From positions 31,806-95,805 of the forward strand of contig CAMDCV010000012.1 of the NCBI GenBank assembly GCA_945890645.1: a DNA stretch of 64,000 nt, given 5' to 3'. Of the stretch, positions 36,286 to 42,605 are shown in pieces (position 1 is the stretch's first letter; the number at the start of each line of letters is the position of its first letter). Made by a program: the position numbers and the translations under genes. Source of the DNA: Akkermansia muciniphila (GTDB lineage: Bacteria > Verrucomicrobiota > Verrucomicrobiia > Verrucomicrobiales > Akkermansiaceae). The notes under the pieces were generated by a model. The model did not search any database, was not told the origin of the DNA, and saw only the letters and a list, made by a program, of their open reading frames with translations.

Positions 36286-38004
36286 ATGCAGGCTTTGACG
36301 ATCCTTTTCCTTTTCGTTCTCGGTCGCATAGCGTCTCTCTGCGTATATCGCATGTGTTGGTCGAGCGGAGCGACAGTTCATGCCGGAACCCGCAGTGCGA
36401 TTATCAATATGTTACGACGTCCGCTGCCGTGGCTCGCGCATGCAGCTTTCATCTGGCCCACGCTGCATCTTACTTGGCATGAGATGCCTGCCCTACGAGT
36501 CTTTACGGTTGTACTGACAGCCTTGCTGGCTCTTGGCGCGATTGGTCGGATGGGCTCAGCAAATCTCAACCGATTTTTCGCAGGGGATCGGTGCGTGGTG
36601 CTCGCACTATCGATCGGAGTATGGTTCAGCCCGAGTTTGATTTATCCCTGTCTGATCGCCAGCTGCTGCCTTCAATACACGGTGGCCTCATGGTCACTCG
36701 GCCCTGGCTATTCTAATCTGTTAGGCTTCGAGTTTGTTCGCGGCTCCTTGAGCGTGATCGTAGCAGCTCTTATGCTAATGGGATTGACGCGACTCAACCA
36801 TTGGACCATTCCTCATGGACAAACCATACTCTTGGGGGCCGTTTTATTGTTCCAAGCATCTACCTACGCAAACCACGCACTAGCGAAGTCCTCGCTCGGC
36901 GCTCACTGGCATTCATGGATTAGAGAAAACCGACTCGAGTGCCTTGCTGCGAATGCTTGGCTGCGTGGATGGACATTGGGGCGGAACAAGAAGTTTATGC
37001 TAGGTTTGATTCGCCGCATTAGCCGATATCGAGTTTTTCTGTGTGCCAGTATATGGATCTTGGAAATTTCTTGGTTTGTCGTATTCGCGCATGAGCACCT
37101 CACCATGATGATACTGTGCGCGACGATGCTCTTTCATTGTGTGGTCTTTCTTTTGACAGGACTAACGGGATATCAGTACATCGTGAGCCACCTAACGTTA
37201 CTTGTCATTATAAGTTGTTATGAGATCGATTCCGTATTTAGCTCACAGAATTTCATCACCTGTTTGATCTCCATTCCTCTTGCCGCCATGTGGATCAAGT
37301 GGCTAAGGAAAAGTACGCTTACGGAATTTCTGAAGGGCAATCATTCCTACAGATTGCTGAAATTTAGTGATGCGGCGGACCATCTGATGGCATGGTGGGA
37401 TACGCCCTTTATGCGCATGTTTTCCTATTCGGTAGAAACACGTTCTGGCCAACAGTACAGCTTGCCAACACCGAAGCTTTCGCCGCACGATACCGCCCTC
37501 ACCGACATTCATACTCACATGATGATTCTGGGCCAACACGCCGAGCTCGATCCACTCATTGAGCATGATAAAAAAATCGCGCGCGTCGGCGTGTGGGGGT
37601 TAACCATATTTCCGGATGATCGCGATTTTCTCTACCGGCTCATGGACCATCCCGCAGAGGATTGGCAAACTGTACTTCATGCAAAGAATTTGACGCAGCC
37701 ATGGCACCTTTCCTCGGAATCGCATCAACCTCATGCAGCAACAGCCTTGCGAGATATGTTTTGCGGAATCAATAAGAACATCGGACACAAATGGTTTTCC
37801 TTGATCATGCGCTGGCCACACTTTCCTGGAGAAGATGCCGCTTCAGATCTTTGTCCCCTTGGCAATTTTCCGCAAAAACGCTTCACGTTTGACGAGCCAG
37901 TCACTCAGGTTACCCTCTGGCGCAGCAAAACATTTTTAACCAGAAATGACATGCGCCTCATCGCGGAAGAAAAAGTAGGGTGCATTCATTTTGAGGAAAC
38001 ATAA
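36286..38004 (+). CDS. polytopic membrane protein of unknown family in the BAHD operon
   Basis: The 572-residue protein has about ten membrane helices in residues ~1-345 and a soluble C-terminal domain of ~220 residues (TDIHTHMMILGQHAELDPLIEHDKK onwards). The C-terminal part contains HTH and several His/Trp/Asp residues but no recognised catalytic signature. The helix layout with interspersed His and Arg (TWHEM, NHWTIPHG, ANHALAK, HWHSWIREN) is loosely like HTTM or vitamin K carboxylase-like membrane enzymes, but this is only an impression. It lies five bases after the acyltransferase gene and nine bases before the methyltransferase gene, so it probably works with both. ATG at 36286 avoids overlap with the upstream stop. 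Confidence 0.6.
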   Translation: MQALTILFLFVLGRIASLCVYRMCWSSGATVHAGTRSAIINMLRRPLPWLAHAAFIWPTLHLTWHEMPALRVFTVVLTALLALGAIGRMGSANLNRFFAGDRCVVLALSIGVWFSPSLIYPCLIASCCLQYTVASWSLGPGYSNLLGFEFVRGSLSVIVAALMLMGLTRLNHWTIPHGQTILLGAVLLFQASTYANHALAKSSLGAHWHSWIRENRLECLAANAWLRGWTLGRNKKFMLGLIRRISRYRVFLCASIWILEISWFVVFAHEHLTMMILCATMLFHCVVFLLTGLTGYQYIVSHLTLLVIISCYEIDSVFSSQNFITCLISIPLAAMWIKWLRKSTLTEFLKGNHSYRLLKFSDAADHLMAWWDTPFMRMFSYSVETRSGQQYSLPTPKLSPHDTALTDIHTHMMILGQHAELDPLIEHDKKIARVGVWGLTIFPDDRDFLYRLMDHPAEDWQTVLHAKNLTQPWHLSSESHQPHAATALRDMFCGINKNIGHKWFSLIMRWPHFPGEDAASDLCPLGNFPQKRFTFDEPVTQVTLWRSKTFLTRNDMRLIAEEKVGCIHFEET

Positions 38005-38013
38005 TTCCCTTCA

Positions 38014-38865
38014 ATGACTACAGAGCACCATCGCAACATCCAAGCACAGTACTCGCCACAAGCTGGTGCGCGATTCTACCGTGCCGTCATGGGCGATGGC
38101 ACACCAGTCATCCACTACGGCATTTACGACGATGAGCACATCACGATGACGCAAGCCACCGAAAACGCCACGCGGAAATTGCTCGCCCTAGCATTACAAT
38201 ATGTAGATAACAAATCATACTCTCATATCCTCGACATTGGCGCTGGTCCGGGCGGTTCGGCCCACTTTCTCGCGAAGGAAACGGGTGCTGTCATTACCTG
38301 TATCGACCTCTGCGAACACCATAACCAAGAAAATGAAAGTATCTCACAATCATTGGGCATCGCACACTTGATCCGTACGCGAACTGGCTCATTCGAACAA
38401 CTCCCCGCTGAATGGAATGGGCAGTTCGATCTCATCTGGAGCCAAGAAGCACTTTGCCATGCTCAAGAAAAAAGTGCGACCCTGCGATCTGTTTGGCACG
38501 CCCTCCAACCCAGAGGTGTATTCGTATTTTCCGATATCTTATTAGCACCCAATGCGCCACCTCAGGCAGCCGAAACGTTTTGTCAAGTAAACGCGGTCAC
38601 ACAGTGGTGCACCGCAGAGCAATACCTTCGCATGCTTGAATCTGCCGGTTTTAGTGAAATCGAACACCATAACTGGACACCCTTTCTCCAAGAAAATTTC
38701 CGACGGATGCGAGATAAAATTGAACACTCACGCGAGAAACTGATGGCAGAGGGAGTCCCTTTGGATATGCTCGAACGATTTGCTAACTCTCTCGACACAC
38801 GCATCGGTTGGCCACCCGGAACAGTGCTAACATGGGGTGCCTTTTCCTGCCGCCGTCCCTCGTAG
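38014..38865 (+). CDS. SAM-dependent methyltransferase, sarcosine/dimethylglycine methyltransferase-like
   Basis: The 283-residue protein has the Rossmann SAM site HILDIGAGPGGSAHFLAKETG (residues ~68-88), an acidic end to the second strand (CIDL), and the post-I/II motif FDLIWSQEALCHA. The N-terminal FYRAVMGDGTPVIHYGIYDD resembles glycine/sarcosine/dimethylglycine N-methyltransferases and related tocopherol or sterol methyltransferases. It is the third gene of the operon. Its substrate is most likely the product or precursor handled by the BAHD-like enzyme; this is inference. Betaine synthesis is an alternative, but no partner methyltransferase is adjacent. Confidence 0.8.
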   Translation: MTTEHHRNIQAQYSPQAGARFYRAVMGDGTPVIHYGIYDDEHITMTQATENATRKLLALALQYVDNKSYSHILDIGAGPGGSAHFLAKETGAVITCIDLCEHHNQENESISQSLGIAHLIRTRTGSFEQLPAEWNGQFDLIWSQEALCHAQEKSATLRSVWHALQPRGVFVFSDILLAPNAPPQAAETFCQVNAVTQWCTAEQYLRMLESAGFSEIEHHNWTPFLQENFRRMRDKIEHSREKLMAEGVPLDMLERFANSLDTRIGWPPGTVLTWGAFSCRRPS

Positions 38866-38934
38866 TCGGACCACTACCCACAAAAAACCACACTCCGCTA
38901 TCGACCAACGGCATTCTTACGCTAGGCTGCGCGC

Positions 38935-39951
38935 GTGTACCCTTTGTTCCGAGACCTCCTCTTTCGACTGAACGCCGAGACCGCACACCACCTCTCGCTC
39001 GCCTCATTGCGAAGGATGGAAATATTTGGTCTCCTTCGTCTCCTGTTTCCCCCGGCGGAATGCGTTACTCCCATCGAAGTGATGGGACTGCGTTTCCCGA
39101 ATCGTATCGGACTCGCCGCTGGACTCGATAAAGAGGGCAATACGATCGACGCTCTCGGACGCTTGGGCTTTGGCTTCATCGAAATCGGCACCATCACCCC
39201 CCGTCCCCAAGAAGGCAATCCAAAGCCACGCTTATTTCGACTGATAGCCGAAGAGTCGATCATCAACCGCATGGGCTTCAACAATCCTGGCATGGAGCAG
39301 GGTGTGATCAACGTGCGCGCCACCAACGACTACGATGGCATCATTGGCTTCAATATCGGTAAAAATAAGGATACCCCCAATGAAAAAGCCGACGACGATT
39401 ACCTACAATGCCTGCGTGCCGCTTACCCGGTTGCTGATTATGTGACGGTCAATCTTTCCTCTCCCAACACACCCGGCCTGCGAGATTTGCAAAATGCAGA
39501 GAGCACCGCGAAGCTATTAGCCACTCTCAAAGCTGAACAAATACTATTGCAAGAACAGCACGGAAAATACGTGCCCATTGCTTTCAAAGTAGCTCCAGAT
39601 CTCGCCGATGATCATATCGATGCACTAGCAGATGTATTTCTCGCTGGTGGGCTCGATGGCCTAATCGCCACCAACACCACTCTCTCACGCGAGGGCGTTG
39701 AGCATCATCCGCTGCAGGCACAAGCAGGAGGATTATCAGGTCCCCCCGTGCGCAAACTCAGCACGCATGTCATTCAGCGATTTGCCACACACTTGCAAGG
39801 TCGCATCCCGATCATCGGAGTCGGTGGCATAAGTTCCGTGAAAGACGCGCAGGAAAAACTCGATGCGGGAGCAACGCTACTGCAAATTTACACCTCCTTC
39901 ATTTACCAAGGACCAAAAATTGTGCGGGAATTGGTGAATAAAATTGGCTAA
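38935..39951 (+). CDS. pyrD: dihydroorotate dehydrogenase (quinone), class 2
   Basis: The 338-residue enzyme oxidises dihydroorotate to orotate at the membrane in pyrimidine synthesis. Class 2 is shown by the N-terminal amphipathic extension (YPLFRDLLFRLNAETAHHLSL), the FMN site GLAAGLDKEGN, NRMGFNNPG, the catalytic Ser in VTVNLSSPNTPGLRDLQ, and IGVGGISSVKDAQEKLDAGA with LLQIYTSFIYQGP. The GTG start at 38935 gives the usual N-terminus. It follows the methyltransferase by 69 bases and is probably a separate unit. Confidence 0.97.
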   Translation: MYPLFRDLLFRLNAETAHHLSLASLRRMEIFGLLRLLFPPAECVTPIEVMGLRFPNRIGLAAGLDKEGNTIDALGRLGFGFIEIGTITPRPQEGNPKPRLFRLIAEESIINRMGFNNPGMEQGVINVRATNDYDGIIGFNIGKNKDTPNEKADDDYLQCLRAAYPVADYVTVNLSSPNTPGLRDLQNAESTAKLLATLKAEQILLQEQHGKYVPIAFKVAPDLADDHIDALADVFLAGGLDGLIATNTTLSREGVEHHPLQAQAGGLSGPPVRKLSTHVIQRFATHLQGRIPIIGVGGISSVKDAQEKLDAGATLLQIYTSFIYQGPKIVRELVNKIG

Positions 39952-39990
39952 CCTTGCGTTACACTGCTGTGACACTTCTAATCTAACATT

Positions 39991-40296
39991 ATGAAAACGA
40001 CATTCACATTCTTGGCAATTCTGACCATCGGCCTTAATAGCTGCGCCTATAACGATCCGTATGCCTCTAATACCTATCGTGACACGACCACTGGCGCGTT
40101 ATTAGGCGGCGCAGTCGGGGGGATCATCGGTCACCAATCGGGCGAAACTGCCGCAGGCGCAGCCATCGGCGCCGGCGTGGGCGGTCTGATGGGCAATAGC
40201 GTTGGAGCCAATAAAGACCGTGCCGCAGCTACTTATGGACAGCCACCCCGCAATCAAAACTACTACGGTGGTAGCTACGGCGGCGGTGGTTACTGA
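39991..40296 (+). CDS. glycine-zipper lipoprotein
   Basis: The 101-residue protein has a lipoprotein signal (lipobox LNSC, Cys18). It then has a glycine-zipper membrane region, TTGALLGGAVGGIIGHQSGETAAGAAIGAGVGGLMGN, typical of YMGG/OmpA-associated outer-membrane small proteins. A Tyr/Gly-rich tail (NYYGGSYGGGGY) follows. Such proteins sit in the outer membrane and affect envelope stability. It is convergent with the HD hydrolase gene. Confidence 0.8.
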   Translation: MKTTFTFLAILTIGLNSCAYNDPYASNTYRDTTTGALLGGAVGGIIGHQSGETAAGAAIGAGVGGLMGNSVGANKDRAAATYGQPPRNQNYYGGSYGGGGY

Positions 40297-40336
40297 GAAA
40301 CACGTTATCACGGTTTTGGCCGTGTTAAGCACTGTT

Positions 40337-40366
40337 CCAGCAGGGCTAGAGCTTACCCTGCTGGAG
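40337..40366. repeat. palindrome between convergent genes
   Basis: TCCAGCAGGG and CCCTGCTGGA form a ten-base-pair stem around a ten-base loop. It spans the stop codon of the HD hydrolase gene and follows the glycine-zipper gene. Lack of a T-run on either side makes an intrinsic terminator uncertain, though a bidirectional role is plausible. Confidence 0.5.
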
Positions 40367-40984
40367 TCGCTTGATCCCTTCCTCTAAATTAAATCGCGCT
40401 TGGTCTTCGTAAATGTCGCGCATCGTTTCACTTTCGTAAATCTCGGGCCTATCGAGAAAACCTTGCAGCCAAGAAATGCGCTGCGGCGCGTATTCACTCA
40501 TCGGCACAGAAGCGGATTCTTCACGCACTTGTTTTTCGTAAGCCGCATAGCGCTGTGGACTTCTCGCGAAGATATTGAGATCGAGCGCAATCATGATCGC
40601 GGCATCCATATCGTCATTCGCTCGGTGTTCTTTTGTTGCCATGATCATATCGCGCACGAATTCGATCACCGACTCCGACGCCTCGCACTCGACCAAAAAC
40701 TCTCGCGCCATTGCGGCACTTTGCTTCGGATTCAGAGCAGAGCCCGGCTGACAAATGGCATCGTGAAACCATAGCGCCACTTCGATCAGCGCCAGCCTTT
40801 CTTCATCGCCTTCAATCTCATCGAGCTCTTCCAGACATTCTTCCAAATGCTGCAGCGTATGATAACGCCGATGCGGCTCCGCGTAGCAGTCACTCAGTCT
40901 CTGGAACCATTGCTTCGCCAGCGGATGGCTGCCACCAAGAAACTCCACCAATTCCATCCATCGTTGTCGGGTTGCGTATTCCAT
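40346..40984 (-). CDS. predicted metal-dependent HD-superfamily phosphohydrolase
   Basis: The 212-residue protein matches the small HD-domain family typified by COG4339: RRYHTLQHLEECLEEL, then ALIEVALWFHDAI with the HD pair, then NPKQSAAMAREFL, then a long helical C-terminus. These proteins are presumed nucleotide or phosphate-ester hydrolases; the substrate is unknown. It lies 12 bases after the amidohydrolase gene and is likely its operon partner. Confidence 0.85.
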   Translation of the reverse strand: MEYATRQRWMELVEFLGGSHPLAKQWFQRLSDCYAEPHRRYHTLQHLEECLEELDEIEGDEERLALIEVALWFHDAICQPGSALNPKQSAAMAREFLVECEASESVIEFVRDMIMATKEHRANDDMDAAIMIALDLNIFARSPQRYAAYEKQVREESASVPMSEYAPQRISWLQGFLDRPEIYESETMRDIYEDQARFNLEEGIKRLQQGKL

Positions 40985-40996
40985 AAATTTTTTCTG

Positions 40997-41824
40997 TTAG
41001 AGACCGTAACACCGCACGGCATTGTCGGAAAGGATCATCTGCTGCTCCGCCTCGCTGAGCTCACTGACAAAGGTACGCAGCATCTGAATCCATTGCGGAT
41101 AGGATTCCAAGCGCAACAGGGAAACCGGCCAGTCACTGCCGACCATCACTCGCTGCGGACCAAAGATTTCCAGCGTTTCATTAAAGTAAGCGCGCAAGGT
41201 ATCGATGCATAAAGTCTCATCGCGCACTTCCGTCGCCATGCCGGAAATTTTCACGCCGATGACTTGATCGCGCTGCGCAAGTTCGCGCATCCCCGCACGC
41301 CACGTTTCGCTGATGCGACCGTTGTGAATTTCTGGCTTAGCGATGTGGTCGATGATGATTGGCAATTGCGGATGATGAGCTATCATCGCCATCGCAGCGG
41401 GGATCTGTCGCTCGAAAATCAACAAGTCATAGCGCAAATGCGTTTCCGCCAGTGCCGCGAGACCGCGATGAAAATCCGTCCGCGCAAAATACTCATCCGG
41501 CTCCTCCTGCAAGACATGACGCAGGCCCTTGAGCGCCTCTTCATGTTGCCACTGATCGAGCTGAGCCACGATCGTATCCTCAATCAAAGGCAACCACCCC
41601 ACCACCCCACGAATCACCGACGAACGCGCCGCGAGATCGAGCAACCAACGCGTTTCCTCCACGCACTGCCGCGCCTGCACCACCACCGTCCCGGTCACCC
41701 CCGAACGCGCGGTCACATCATGCAACTCTGCAAGACCGTACGACTGCGCCAAAGCACTACCCTCGGGAATCCAAGGGTAATCTTGCGGGCTGTATTTCCA
41801 AAGATGATGGTGCGAGTCGATCAT
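40997..41824 (-). CDS. amidohydrolase, L-fuconolactonase-like
   Basis: The 275-residue TIM-barrel protein starts with the metal motif DSHHHLWKY. Later ligands are in IIIDHIAKP and the catalytic Asp in VMVGSDWPVSLL, as in PF04909 amidohydrolases related to fuconolactonase and other sugar-lactone or PDC hydrolases. It may hydrolyse a sugar lactone such as L-fucono- or rhamnono-lactone, but no sugar dehydrogenase is adjacent. ATG at 41824 is preceded by GGGGAG at good spacing. An ATG five codons upstream is less well placed. Confidence 0.85.
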   Translation of the reverse strand: MIDSHHHLWKYSPQDYPWIPEGSALAQSYGLAELHDVTARSGVTGTVVVQARQCVEETRWLLDLAARSSVIRGVVGWLPLIEDTIVAQLDQWQHEEALKGLRHVLQEEPDEYFARTDFHRGLAALAETHLRYDLLIFERQIPAAMAMIAHHPQLPIIIDHIAKPEIHNGRISETWRAGMRELAQRDQVIGVKISGMATEVRDETLCIDTLRAYFNETLEIFGPQRVMVGSDWPVSLLRLESYPQWIQMLRTFVSELSEAEQQMILSDNAVRCYGL

Positions 41825-41885
41825 GTCTCCCCGAGACATAGAAAAATCCACCCCCACAGGCAAGGGATTTCCCAAAACAAGGCAG

Positions 41886-41906
41886 GGACGGTTCTCCGAA
41901 CCGTCA
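41886..41906. repeat. hairpin with three-base loop upstream of the amidohydrolase gene
   Basis: GACGGTTC-TCC-GAACCGTC is a perfect eight-base-pair hairpin (41887-41905). It has the same geometry, a short stem with a three-base loop, as the other palindromes in this window and marks the left border of an AT-rich stretch. Confidence 0.55.
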
Positions 41907-41939
41907 GGAGGTGCCGAGACCCTTTGTACCTAACGAAAA

Positions 41940-42425
41940 CTATTTTGCATCAGACTCCGAAGATTGAAATTCACCACAAAACAAATCATGTAGGCGGCTA
42001 GCTAATTCTACGGGAGTTGGATGAGGGTTCACATTGTGCGCAGTGATTTCTTGTTTATTAGCTGTGATAGTGATTAATTCGACACCTTTTGATGACTTTA
42101 CAGCAACAGTAATATCGTATGGAACTACCATTGGACACGGTTCGTTGTATGACAATCTATTGTTGGAAATTGTATTCATTGTAGAAGCAAGTGTCGTCTT
42201 TTGATCACTAGTCAGAATATATTTCCTAATTTCTCGAAATTCTTGTCCAGCGTGTATGGGATCGTGTATAATTACGGTAATTTGGTCAGCTTGTTGGAAC
42301 TTATTGTAATAAATCAATACAGTGGATTTCAACTGCTTTTCTGTAACGCTTTTATTTGGTTTGCAGCTAATTAATAACAATGTCATTAATGAAAAAGAAA
42401 ATATTAAAATTTTTGAAATTTTCAT
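41940..42425 (-). CDS. AT-rich lipoprotein gene of unknown function
   Basis: The 161-residue protein has a lipoprotein signal with lipobox LISC (Cys21). The mature part has a beta-rich centre (QITVIIHDPIHAGQEFREIRKYILT, YDITVAVKSSKGVELITITANKQEI) and no known motif. The gene is clearly richer in A and T and uses more AAT/ATT/TTA codons than its neighbours, which suggests acquisition by transfer. It lies alone between the amidohydrolase operon and the exported-enzyme block. Confidence 0.65.
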   Translation of the reverse strand: MKISKILIFSFSLMTLLLISCKPNKSVTEKQLKSTVLIYYNKFQQADQITVIIHDPIHAGQEFREIRKYILTSDQKTTLASTMNTISNNRLSYNEPCPMVVPYDITVAVKSSKGVELITITANKQEITAHNVNPHPTPVELASRLHDLFCGEFQSSESDAK

Positions 42426-42605
42426 ACTATTACATCCACGGTGTTAATTTGCGCACCACTGCAAGATAGTCAGGCATAAGCCGTTCGGTAATCAAGAAAT
42501 AAATGCGAGTCCGCCCCCTTTCCCAGAACACCGATTAGGGTTGCCAGTCCTTTGACAGCTTCGTAAAAAGATTTACGTAAACCACATTTCATTCCCGCCT
42601 TAGCC
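42426..42605. other. intergenic stretch with possible gene remnant
   Basis: The minus strand here can be read as a 45-residue frame from 42607 to 42470. In another frame it gives about 34 residues (from SVFWERGRTRIYFL to VVRKLTPWM) that look protein-like but have a stop instead of an upstream continuation. This suggests a decayed gene or inserted fragment rather than a working gene. The sulfatase-PhoD promoter must also lie here; none is obvious. Confidence 0.3.

Noticed and set aside
41264..42001. 245-codon open frame on the plus strand
   Set aside because: It runs opposite the amidohydrolase gene; the Arg/His-rich product looks like a reading-frame artefact.
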